From Tanypteryx hageni (lineage: Eukaryota; Arthropoda; Insecta; Odonata; Petaluridae): a stretch of DNA of 64,000 bases. Both the position numbers and the translations under genes were made by a program. The first letter of the stretch is position 1. The number at the start of each line of letters is the position of its first letter. Below, in pieces: positions 26,601-38,008 of this stretch. The DNA lies in NCBI GenBank assembly GCA_028673005.1, contig CM054116.1, positions 132,595,547 to 132,659,546 on the forward strand. Reading direction: 5' to 3'. The notes under the pieces were generated by a model. That model had not been told where the DNA came from. It worked only from the letters and a program-made list of their open reading frames with translations, and did not search any database.

Positions 26601-27131
26601 AAATACTAAATATCGAACTGTGGCATTAAAATATACGCTAAACCATGCTTAACATTGATTTATGAGCGATTTTCTTTTATATGCGTACACAGTGGACCAA
26701 ACGTATATGCGTATATGAGAAATTTTGTGCAATGTTTATTGCGTCGTTTTTTTTATGAGTTGGCACGAAGGCCTTAAAAGAAAAATCTTCGATGAACGTT
26801 AAAAGAAGCTGAATTTCTAAGCTGTAGAATTTAATAAACGATCTTTTATATCGAGGGAGATACTCATTTATTTCCTCTCTCTATCTCTGTCTTTCCTGTT
26901 CAGGTGGAGGTCCTGTGCGTTTCTCCGGCGGTAGGCGAAGCTGATGCGGAGGAGGAGGTGGGCGGAGGGGGAGTGGGGGTGGCGGCCATAAACGCCGCCA
27001 ACTCGAGCGCCGCGGCGAAGGGCGACGCGGGGGAAGGGGAGGGCGTGGAGGTTTCACAGCCTCCCGCATCGGCGTCCAGCGTTGCGGACTTATTGGAATA
27101 TCTACTTGATCTGGTAGATCTGGTAGAATGA
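17659..27131 (+). CDS. Unrecognised single-pass membrane protein gene, copy A (5 exons)
   Basis: Five exons join in frame: 17659-17671 (ATG AGC GGG AGA G, donor gtaatt), 18268-18443 (donor gtaagt), 18674-18724 (donor gtgagt), 21938-22003 (donor gtgagt) and 26904-27131 (stop TGA). All four introns are GT-AG, and every junction after exon 2 is phase 0. The product is 177 residues. Residues 1-13 are MSGRDFYDELAND, then a hydrophobic helix follows at about 14-36 (includes AIFLSCLLLAFWVWEVI). A basic juxtamembrane run RRYCVGRRRRW suggests an N-out, C-in topology by the positive-inside rule. After it come a hydrophilic, Pro/Gln-rich middle, a Gly/Ala-rich acidic stretch and a C-terminal leucine-rich acidic helix. 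I do not recognise a family. The X-box-like site upstream hints at RFX control and ciliary function, which is inference. Extra exons inside introns 3 and 4 cannot be excluded. Only transcripts would confirm the model. Confidence 0.68.
18931..20722 (-). mobile_element. Internally deleted hAT transposon with intact ends, intron 3 of copy A
   Basis: The ends are tggggattgc... on the left and ...gcaatcccta on the right, which are inverted relatives. They are flanked by a perfect 8-bp target duplication aacattgg (18923-18930 and 20723-20730), the hallmark of hAT insertion. Both subterminal zones are packed with short palindromic atcccggg motifs, which resemble transposase-binding repeats. At 1.79 kb the element is shorter than autonomous hATs and carries only part of the transposase. 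It sits in the gene's third intron, antisense to the gene, and is shared by all units, so it predates the duplication. Confidence 0.9.
19318..20612 (-). pseudogene. hAT transposase remnant, unit 1
   Basis: Read on the minus strand, three broken segments give hAT features in order. First is an acidic serine-rich stretch (SDESFSSSDETDEDDSFEGG). Next is the conserved region IRTRWNSLVEMIERFILLK. Then comes a helical segment starting MEALCRRDANLLTRE. The last is the C-terminal dimerisation motif PPTSVESERAFSSAG followed by DALCFLRAYF. Stops and frameshifts separate the segments, and the N-terminal BED finger and first catalytic aspartate region are missing. It cannot encode an active transposase. 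The unit 2 copy has 20 extra bases near 39884 between gct repeats, so this copy probably lost them. Confidence 0.85.
21244..21364. repeat. Foldback inverted repeat, unit 1
   Basis: Same structure as the unit 0 copy, with the same single arm mismatch. Confidence 0.55.
22704..22896 (-). mobile_element. tRNA-derived SINE, intron 4, unit 1
   Basis: Duplicate of the SINE at 2343-2535, including the intact B box. Confidence 0.72.
22897..23386. repeat. GC-rich dispersed repeat, intron 4, unit 1
   Basis: Duplicate of the block at 2536-3025. Confidence 0.7.
23387..23623 (-). pseudogene. LINE ORF2 C-terminal remnant, unit 1
   Basis: Duplicate of the remnant at 3026-3262. Confidence 0.6.
24205..24487. 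mobile_element. hAT-type MITE, intron 4, unit 1
   Basis: Duplicate of the MITE at 3844-4126, with the same termini and flanking octamers. Confidence 0.85.
26223..26511 (+). repeat. Two-copy tandem repeat, unit 1
   Basis: Duplicate of 5862-6150. Confidence 0.73.
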
Positions 27132-27318
27132 GCCTACCATCTGGTAAGCGAATATTCTATCTAATGGTATATTAGAATTTCTGGCGATATCAATGAAAAT
27201 TTGATAGATTTTCTAGTAATTTTTAAAAGTTGCCCTTTTTCTACGCACCATAAAAAATTATATACAGATTTTCGTATATTTTTAAGCAATACAACTTTAA
27301 TATCAAATAACCTGTAGT

Positions 27319-27651
27319 CAGGCCACCAGTGAGACTCAGAGAGGTCCGAGCCACATCCAGATTTTGAGGCCCATCGCCGTAATAAATATAAAAATGTTAG
27401 GCATTATGTAGCCCACTTTGGTGGTCGGGGTTCGCTGAAAGGTTACAGAGGATCGATTAACAATCAAATTGTAAGTTACGTTCGATGTCACTTCATCTTT
27501 TCTGAATGGAAGATGAACAAGGGCCCTCTTTTCGACAAGCCCCCCAGATAGTGCCTGTGCATAATTCCATCTCTGAAAAACTTCCAAAATTTGAGGGCCC
27601 CTTAAGCTTGAGGCCAAATGCCCCCCCCCCCCCACATTTTCATAGGGCCTG
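27319..27651. mobile_element. Possible hAT-like MITE, unit 1
   Basis: Duplicate of 6959-7291. Confidence 0.4.
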
Positions 27652-28550
27652 CCTATAGTTATTTTGCACCAGATAACCTTCGACGACCGATATAGCTTAT
27701 GTAATGGCGGCCATAAGAAATTTAGTTTAAATCACATCGGTGTTTTTTATAACATTCCATTTTATATAAATACCAAATTAAGGTAATTAACAAATTGTTA
27801 TAATATCAATTGTGAAATTTTTGTATAACATAAATTACTCATGGAAAAATAGCTAAGTGAAGCTCTATTCTACTTACGTACATACATACTTAAGATATAT
27901 ATCAGTAATATAATTTTTGTATTGTTGTATTACGCTGTATCACATTGACAGTGTGTAATTACTCCAACCTACAGAAATGTAGACTTGTTTGGTAAAATGA
28001 TCCTCAGATCAATTTATGGCCTGCATAGAACCTGAACAACATGTATATGAAGATATAGATTTCATTTTATAATAATGTCATGATAGTAAGACATTAATTT
28101 TTATAATCTAAATAAACTATTATGAAACAATATCATTTTTTAGATTTTAAACATTTCATAATTTCCATTTAGCATTATCGGTTATAATAATAATAATAAT
28201 TTTAATAACACTGTAGGTCTCAAATAGGCATGGAGCAGGTACATAACAGCAATAGTACATTGCTACAGAATAAATCAGTTCATGAACTTAGAAATTCTTG
28301 AACACTATAAAAATTATTATTTAACAATCAACATTTGAATCTTTTCTAATGATATTAATACTTGAATAACATTTAACATTACAAGGTAACTTGCTTTAAG
28401 GCGCTGAGGTGGCATTGTTGATAGCCTATAATCCTTGATATGAACATCATCTTTGTGTCCTGTATTATAATTGTAAAGCTTCTGATTAGATTGGAACAGT
28501 GAAGAGTTTTGTTTTACAAATATACAACAATTTAAAAAATACATACCATC

Positions 28551-28569
28551 ATATATATATATATATATA
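28551..28569. repeat. AT dinucleotide microsatellite, unit 2
   Basis: The shorter allele of the AT run at 8192-8224. Confidence 0.88.
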
Positions 28570-28912
28570 CACATATGTATGGGGTATTGTGATTATGCCT
28601 AAAGAAATATACAATGGTTTACCAGGAGAGCTTTAATGGCCGGCTTTTTTCAGGAAGAAGACTTTATTGGCATATTTATCATGACCCCAAAAGATTATTC
28701 CATATGACAAATAAGAATGAATCTTTTCATTATATAATAATTTTAACATTTCAAGATTGAAAATTTTGAATAATCTATGTAGCATAAAATTTCCAGTTGA
28801 TAATTTTTACTTTCTCCAATGACAGTGCTCGAATGAAAGTCGGCAACGCTGGTCACCAAGGCCCACGTGTATTCCCGCCCCCAGAAGCTAACAAGTGGCT
28901 CTCATCATTGCG

Positions 28913-28966
28913 ATGGACAGTGGGGCTGCTTTTTTAATAGATTATTTATTTAAGGAGCTGAATAAG
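28913..28966 (+). CDS. Candidate first coding exon of a second gene, unit 2
   Basis: Same exon as 8568-8621, with one coding change: codon 11 TCT becomes TAT (S11Y). Frame and donor are kept. Confidence 0.32.
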
Positions 28967-31900
28967 GTAAAATTATCACTCAACTCTATTAGAGAACATC
29001 ATTACGATAATAATGAATCAAACATGTTGGGGAGTAAATCAGGATAGGAATAATAAACACAAGAGGATTTATATTCCCAGTACAGCTCATTCATTAAGTT
29101 TAGTTTTGAATGCCTGGGCAAAAATGTAGTACAAAGTATGCACTGCATATCTATACTATAGTAAATCTGCTTCTAACTTATGAGATATCATATAGGAGGA
29201 TACTCTAGTGGGTAGCATGAACTAAGGCAGGTGGCATCTGGATGCGCAGAAGGCATGGAATGTCACTTGGTTTCCGTCACTCCTTCACTTGGCCATTCAG
29301 CATCAGTCTGTTACAGCAGCTTTTGGGGTGCTGTTTGTACATTTGCGGCATAATTTTCGTGTTTATTTACTTGTTTTACAATTGAGATTTAAACGGTGGT
29401 GTTCTAAAATGGAGAGCGAAGTAAGTAAGCACAATGTTTTGCACAAACAAGCAAGATAAATCATATATAAAGTGTATCGGTACTCGGGACCAGCGGAACA
29501 GGATTGCGAAACAGGCAACTGCCTAGGGTGCCAAAGATTGAGAGGCGGAAAGAAGAGTCAATGATTTGATTTCACAGCACTGTATATGTGTGTGTCTGTA
29601 TTCTTTTCTTTAAGTAATGTATACTTATCATTCATCTTTGATTGATTCATTTTGCTATATTTTTTACATGCATTTGTGTTGTATAAACCTTTATATTCAA
29701 AATGATTTCAATTCCTCTTCAATGCTGTGCACTACCCCAATCCTAAAAGTATAAGAAGAACTAGCGGTCTGAAGATGTTGGCGTACCAACTAAAATATGA
29801 GCCTAAAGTTATGATTTGCTTAATCTCTTGCTAAAAAATTATCATCTTAATGCCCATTTTTACCACTGTTACTAACCATAAAGCTTTTTAATGTGGAAAG
29901 ATATTGTTTTTAGTAATTATGAAAAAATATTTAATAATAAAAACAAGCTTTAATTAATATTATATTTAAGTAATACCGGTGCTTATAGACATCATTGTGT
30001 AATTACTAATAAAAGTAATTTTCAACTGTTAGATTTTAAGTCACATTTATATTGGGGTAGAGTGCCAAAAAATTGTTTGCCAAGAGTGCCAAACTGTCAG
30101 TAGTACAAAAACGAGATGGAGCATGCAGATGATTCAACACGTACAGCAGGTTACAATATTGCCAGTTGTCAAGAGCAAACAGCGAGCGCCTGTGGCATAT
30201 CATGCATCATGCATTGCTTTCTGAGCAAAAGCTTATGCAGGCTGCCGGTTTGGCAGCAATGTAACGTGTATTTCTCTCTCTCACTCTGCGCAGTAATGTT
30301 GACTCACCTGCCTTTGTCGTGCTGTAAACTATATTAGGGGGATACTAATGTTTAGGCACTTTCAGATGAGCTGGAGACAGGACGATATTATGTGTGTAGG
30401 ACCTTGTGCATAACTGCCTAGACAAATCAAAAACCTCATAAATGTCAAATAATGCAGCTGCTATAAAATTACATAGAAGTGTAAACAAATATTTAAGGTA
30501 TATGTATTTCTTATTGTGCTACAAAATACAAGCTGACGGGTTTGTAAATGTGGAAGTGTTGATGTATTGCAGCATTTTTGTGTTCCGAATCTCCCAGCAG
30601 AACAGGAAAAATAATTTCTGATCAATTAATTGAAAATATTGCTTGATGAGATAAAAGGATGGAAAAAATCATTTAATGGGTGGTGACAGACTTTCAAAAT
30701 TTATTTTCTCTTTATCCATTCATTTCAGTGAACAGTTTTCTCAGGATGCCAACAAAAGACAAGATATTAAGGGGATTAACTTAACTGTAAATGTGAAGGC
30801 CATAGCTATTTACAAGCCCTCATTATTCTACAGTAGAACAGTTTGAATGTGTAACGTTCCTTAATTTCCAGAGCAGATCTGTGATAAATGCATAAAAATG
30901 ATGCTATCAAATAGTCAAGCAGTGGACTTGAAATTTCTTAATTATGAACGAAATGTGTATGTGTATTTTTGGATAATCAACCTCTTCTTGGATTATTATA
31001 GCCATAGCTCCTTCCACACTGAACACACTCACAGAGAAGGAGGGGATCCCAGTGAGGGCTCCTCAAACCACACAAACAGGAGGTCGGATCACCTTGGAAA
31101 AAATCCTACCTTCGCAGGATTCAGGCCTGCTGTGTTTTCTTTGGGGAACCATATTTCAAGTACTTTACTACTATTTTTTTAATGTTTATGTTATTTTGTA
31201 ATAGCCTTTTGTCTGTGAATTAATAAATAATAATAAATCTTTTATTGCAGGTTCAGAATGTCTCAATTAATTTTATAACAAAAACTTCATTGTTGAGGAG
31301 CAACAGCTAAGATATTATGATGAATTCTGCTCAAATAGAAGGGAAAGGGGTAATCCATCACTGAAATATTAAACATTCAGGATGTACAGGGATGTTTGAA
31401 CTCCAGGGAACTTCAATCTCCTACCTGAATCAATAATGCTAAGACCACAGAGGCCAACACGTTGTCTTTCAACTGGATATCCAGGACAATTGCAAGTCAA
31501 CTTTTGAGAACCTGCTCTAAATATGATTTCAAAGAATCTCCAAGCAGCCCAAGTGTTAGTGTTGCTGCTATGCTTGAACAAGTTTTGCTTAATTTACTTA
31601 TATCTTTTTGTTAAAAACTAAAAATTGTGTTTTTGGTAGCATGCAGTGCAGTCATTACCTAAGTTCTAGCCACCTGTGGTTCAGAAACATCAAGTGTGAA
31701 ATGCCTCCATACTTGAGCTTACCTGGTCAGAGATGTGGATTATATTTAATGTGACTGAAAGACTGTGAAATGCGCTCATACTGTAAAAATAAATAAATAA
31801 AATATCCAATACCCTGTCTTTTATTCAATTTTACTGTTTCTTGAATGCTGATATTTGCTTTACCTGCTTCACACTAAGATTTAAATAGAATTAAGGATTT

Positions 31901-33455
31901 TGTAGCTTTTCACCATAATAAACGAGCTGTATACATTATCTGTCTTACGAAATTCCGCAGATAATTAAAAACTGTTTATGCAGGAGCATTTCCTCTTTTT
32001 AAGAATATAATTGTTTTTAGCATTCAGTGGTTTTTTATTGTTCGGTTTTACAATTCTTTTCAGATCTGAATAATTTGGATATTGAAACAGTGTTGCCTTT
32101 CCAAAACTTAAAATATCTGTAGAATCAGAAAGAAAAATCTGTAGAATTATCTGTTAAAGGAATATTTATGCTCAAATTTTGTTTTATATATGTAAATTTA
32201 GGAAAAACTAAACACGGTTATTTTACTTGCTTTACTAAAGAAATAAATCAGTTTTTTATGATAATAATTATTTATTAATGGAAAAAGAAATACATCTGTT
32301 AGGAATATATAATGCAACTAGGTATGGCAATAAAACTAAATGGCTCAAACCTAAATGAAAAATATGTAAATCGATAAAATATTTTTATGAATACATATGA
32401 TGAAAAAGGTAAATGAAAATTTTTAATTCCCTCTAATTTACTACAACGTGATTTAGCACTATACTTAACGATTATATTTCTCTCCTGCCTTGATCGATCT
32501 CTTTAACAGTGACTTTCTTGCATTAAAATTATAACGATATGCATTCTTTATGAATTGTTTTGTAAATATTAAACCTGCATTAAGGAGAATATCTAACGTA
32601 AGACATTACTAAGGGTAAAGTGTTTACGATAGTCGCAGGTAGGTGTTGTAGTGATGGCAACAAAAAAATAGTGCTTTACATATCTCAAACAAAACATTAT
32701 ATGGAAAATGTTTCAAACATAGGTTATTGAAAATGAAATTTCCTACAACTTTTATTCCAATACATATATACACTCATCAAATATTAAACCAAATATTTCA
32801 AAAGAATCTGATGTGGCCGCCACATTACTTTCTCCATGACTAATATTTCGAAAAATTACAAACAGTGGTTGTGGCAGCTAAAAAATATGGTTTTTAAAAA
32901 TGTTTCGAACAAATGTTGTAGAATATTCAATTTCCTGCAACATTTATATACCCATACATATACCCATTGATATAAAATTTCCAAAATTTTGACAGTTTAT
33001 ATTTATCAAAGCTTTCACTTTGTTAAAATCTAATACAACAATGCATTTAATATTGAATTCACATACACATAACATTTAAAAGACAAAAGTAATCAATTAA
33101 AATCTTTTTTAACACTTAGAATATACCTAATCATACTTTTAATTCAAAGTTTAGTATAAAAATTTAGGTCTGTGCGGGACCTTCTACTAGAAAGTGTAGT
33201 TAAATTGAGATGTGCTAGTATATCATTATAGGAAATATCGACCAGTGAAATTACCATTTTAAATGGCAATCGATCTCAGAAATTTCTGCTGGACTCATTC
33301 CATCATGTGGGAGTCCATTTCATAATATGGGCTCCAATTGACTGAACAATACTCCAGCTGACTGCGGACACACAGCAGTGACAGCAAATAAATTAGTAAA
33401 ATCAGTTGTATTCCTGCATATAAATCCAAGAGATTCCATTGCTGCATTTGAAATA

Positions 33456-34528
33456 TAGTAGAAGCCCTCATAACTGACCTTCGCTTAACCGACTCGCTTG
33501 ATTAACTGATGTTTTATGCCCCTAGGTCTGAAATCCACAGTCGAGTGCAACATTTTACATAAAACGACTAGTTTAAAAGAGTTTAAACCATTCCTTTCCT
33601 TACGCATGAATCTCACGAGTTGTTCTTTGTGCTAAAATGTTTCTCATTACATAGTAATCCAGTCTAGTACGCATCTGCTGTCAGTTGTCCCACATACTAG
33701 TACTGTTCATTGTTATTTTAGTTATGATATTTAATCAATATAAAATTATGTATATATATATTATATATTCATATTTATTTATAGGATATGGGTGAGATAA
33801 GAAAGAGAGTGGTTGTTTCCATGAAAACTAAGCTTGATGCTCTGGAGAGAATTGATAGGGGTGTGTCAGTAAGACAAATTTCTGTGGAATTAGGTGTTGG
33901 AGAGACAACTGTGAAAGACTGGGAATAAAAGCTTGAATCAAGAATGATTTTGCAGTCAGATTGCAACACAAGTGTCTTTATCTTCCCATTCAACATTAAA
34001 GAAATCAAAATTGGAAATTTTAGAAGATGCATTATGGCTGTGGTTTATGCAAGAAAGACATCATGGAATTTCAATCAGTGGATCCATACACAAGGAAAAG
34101 GACCTAACCCTAAATAAAAAAATTGGTGGTGCGCAGAAATTTACTGCAAGTAATGGATGGCTTGGACGTTGGAAAAAACGTCATGGTATCCATGTATTAA
34201 TCATCACTGGAGAGAAGTTATCGTCTGATCAGCATGCTGCTCAAAAATTTCTGCAGGATTTAAGAGAGCTTATCGACCAAGATAAATCAGTTGGAGGACA
34301 ACTCTGCAATATAGACGAAACAGGTCTAAATTACAAAATGTTACCAACAAAATCGATGGCAAAAAAGAATGAGCCTGCAGCATCAGGATACAAATAATCC
34401 AAAGAAAGACTCATGTAGCTGCCTGCAGCAATGCAGCTGGAACTCACAAATTGCCACATTTATTGTTGGTAAATCAAAAAATCCCAGAGATTTTAAAAGT
34501 ATAAATCGTTTGTCTTCACCAGTTTACT
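33456..34528 (+). pseudogene. Tigger/pogo transposase remnant, unit 2
   Basis: Duplicate of 13108-14180 with the same stop codon and truncation. It has two coding differences near 34352-34369 (T-to-S and D-to-N). Confidence 0.83.
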
Positions 34529-34855
34529 ACCACTACTACTAATTGAGTCACACCACAAGAGTGTAGATTAACTGTGTGAGAATACTGGTATTGTGGTATT
34601 ATGTAACTTGGAGTAGGATATACACTGGAAAGATGTGCATCAAAGAGATTAGCAAATTCCTGAAATGAACATAATACCACAATCTACTTGTATTCGATGG
34701 AATGGAATCTTGAACACAACTAGTATAGGAGAGGTAACAAACTTTTGACAATGAGTCCCATTTAGCATGAAGAGATGCAAAAGAATTGTAATCTACACCA
34801 GATCTACTTATTTTAAGCTTCTTGTGGGTTATTTTCTTATCATATATTAATGAAA

Positions 34856-35770
34856 TTAATTTTTACTAAACCAGTTGGGTAAGTGGGATGATCCATTCTC
34901 GTGTAAAATTTCAGGAACATACAGATTAATGGTATTATTTTCAAAATCATAAAAATAACAAACAGAATCATCTAATTGTTTTTCAGTCAATATAAACCAA
35001 TCTATAGAGATAAAGTAATCTATCATTGCAGAATATTTTCCTTTGCTAAAGTTGACAGTTTCAAAATTAATATCTACACGTGGGGATACACCTACATGAA
35101 GTTCACACATAAGAGGAGGATGATAGGCATTACACGGCAAAAGTCACATCAACATCATAAGCACTGTTCAATGAGCACTTTTTAATATCTGTTAAACACA
35201 AATCCAGAATCTCGCCATATTGCTTGGTAACTAAGTTTTTTGTACAAAATTCAGATATTGGCAGTGAGGTAAACTTCAGGAAAGAATGTTGACCAATTAT
35301 TACCTGGCAAATTGAATCGCCACACATAAGCGAATGGGCGTCTGTACTCAAATATGCAAGACGCTTTACTTCTTCGCGATATTTTTGGTATATGCCTTGG
35401 TCAGATTTGGGAGGAATGTAAACACATCATTAAATAGTTTAAGAGATGGAGATGACACCATGAGAAAATTGTATCCAATGTTACACGAGGATGTAGCTTA
35501 AAGTTGATAAGATTTTAACATAAAATTAACACCAATTAGCACTCCACCTTCCCTTTTCTTAATACTTGTACAATCACCGCAATCAGTTCTCTAAATTTTA
35601 TAAATAAAAAGTGCCTATTGGGAGTCGCATATATCGCGTGTTAGCCAAGTCTCATAGAATAATATGATATCACACTCGATATTAACACCTGAAATACGCA
35701 TGTCCTTTAATTTTGTCCGCAAACCGCGGACATTCTGTTAGTATGCGGAAATATTAGTTACAAATTTCTT
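34856..35770 (-). pseudogene. LINE endonuclease-domain remnant, unit 2
   Basis: Duplicate of 14508-15420 with noticeably more substitutions than the gene region shows. Confidence 0.8.
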
Positions 35771-36879
35771 AAATGTTTATCTATCACTATTTTGGGAACA
35801 AAGGAGTAATCTCCGCTCTTCATAACATTTTTATAATGACGACAGTTTATTGATTTTAGTAGGATTGTCGATGTAATTATTTAATTTTGAGTCATGTTCT
35901 ATTCCAGGCGATATTTTAAGCATGTAAACAATTTTAAAAAATCGTTCCACCGTATATATGAAAATAGTTTTTAACTTGAACGAGAATTTCTAAATTTACT
36001 TAAAGTTCCTTTAAAAATGAAACCAAAAGGAATGTATGATTTTATAAATAAATTTAAAGTTATTTTGATGTATACAATATCAACAAAATAAACATTAAAG
36101 AAAGACTAAAATAGTATAAAATTCTAGATATTGTACAAGGAGACGCTACGGACTGTAACTCACAGATTCGGTTCATCTTCTACCAGTGGAGAGTGTTGTT
36201 CAATATCTATAAGAATACCTTTTCGGAATTTCGAACCAATGGCTTTAACTTTAAGAGAAATAATTAATTAAAAAGTGCAAAAAAATGGACCGATTTTCAA
36301 ATGCTTGTAACTTCGCTATCTCTGGAGTCTCTATGCTAGAGATAACGCTTAACATAAATCTCGCGTCCCGTACTTTTGGCATTCGAGACTCCCGCTTGCG
36401 AATTTTCTTCTCCTGCAAAATGTCCTTTTCCCTACAGCTTTTTATATCCCAATCTTCAGAAAGTAATTGAACACTTCTAATTTCTTTACGCAGGGGAATT
36501 ACTTTTAATTAATTAATAATTATCGCTCAATTTTATCTGGTAATTAAAATTAAGCATATTATTTTTGTAAGCCATTAGCAGCATTATCATTTTAAAACAA
36601 TAAAAAACTTGTCGGAATAATTTAAAGTTAAAAAGAATAATATTACCTTTATGATTCACTACGTCACTCATTAAGGAAACTCCTCCCGTAGTGGAGTGTG
36701 TTTAACAGTAAGGCAATAAATAACACATCAAACAGCCACTTGATTTAAACTCTCATACGAGACCGTTTCATTGTGTCAAACACTGGAAAAATCTTCGGTA
36801 CTTGTCCTGTGAGATAATTCCCTTCCTTCCTTCATAATTCGCACATTATACAGAGGAACCGAAAAGCTGTCACACACTC

Positions 36880-37180
36880 GGTGGAAATCTTTTCCTACTT
36901 GGGCCGAGCTCCCAAGGATAGCTTTCGTTGCGAAAATTGAAGTCCCGGGTTTGATTCCGGGGAATATCCTTCCAATTTGATTTACATGGGAAATCTGAAA
37001 CCCACCGAGCAGGGAAATTTTCTCTTGCACATTAAAATATCTTAGAATTGTAATATCGGAGCGGGATTTGCACCGTTCTCTGAGAGAAGGAATGGAGATT
37101 CTAATTTTTATCGTAAAACGCTGCTTATCCATCTTATTTCTTCGAATTTCGCGTAAATACTGCCGTTTTTATCACTCATT
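36880..37180 (+). mobile_element. tRNA-derived SINE, upstream of gene copy B
   Basis: Duplicate of 16530-16830. Confidence 0.7.
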
Positions 37181-37936
37181 ACGAGGGTGTAGCCATATGA
37201 ACAACTATTGATGGACTCGGATTCGGAATAGTCTAATAAATACACGTATTGTTTCTGTCGAACGAAAATACGCGTGTTCAATTTAATAACCCGTTCGAAT
37301 GTATTTGTCATATTTTATAACGCTCAATTATGAAATTTGAGAACACAAGGAGCAACATGTCTGCGGTGATTTTAAAGCTATTAGAGCCAATATAAGTAGG
37401 TATTAAATAAATGATTAAATGGAAAGCTCGCATCGTTAGTTCTGTTTGGGTCGTCTTATTATTATGTTATGCAGAGACATACTTTTCCTTCCTGTTTGTT
37501 GTTGCCAACGAAAACAATCTTCGTAACCCATGAAGTAAACAAGATCTAATTGTAAGTAATAACTTTTATTTTCTTTATCGCGCCTACTGAACATATTGAT
37601 TGAAAGGAAATGGATTATTCAGGACGAATAAGTGAACTAAAATACGTGTAGTTTCGTTACGTTTACCTACACTCAGCTTTTGTAAGTCAAAAGACATAAA
37701 TAATTTACGACGAAGGAATGAGCGTGAGTGTAAAGATTAACGTACTTCATCTCAAGTGAGGTATGTATGAGTTAAATAATAATTCAATTTTCGATTGTTC
37801 TATCGCAAATTCTGTATTTCTTTGGCATCGCTTCTGATATGTCCTTTAGCAGTGCTTAGAATTTAAATTTATCTTGTTTTCTAAATTGATTATGTCAAAC
37901 AATGGAGGCTTATTTCTTGTGTCGTCTCTGTTGGCC

Positions 37937-37950
37937 GTTACCGTGGAAAC
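37937..37950 (+). promoter_or_regulatory. X-box-like RFX site upstream of gene copy B
   Basis: Identical 14-mer and spacing to the site before copy A, so any regulation it confers was duplicated with the gene. Confidence 0.45.
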
Positions 37951-38008
37951 CAGACGATTCAGAACTAGTTCATTCTTGTTGAAAAAACTAAAGAAGACGG
38001 AGCGGAAT

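Larger units (their letters stand above)
7501..27860 (+). repeat. Array unit 1 (complete, 20,360 bp)
   Basis: A complete unit: about 10.1 kb of intergenic DNA, gene copy A, and its 3' flank. The boundaries are set by the junction seen at the array's right edge, with an ambiguity of one shared base. Confidence 0.88.
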
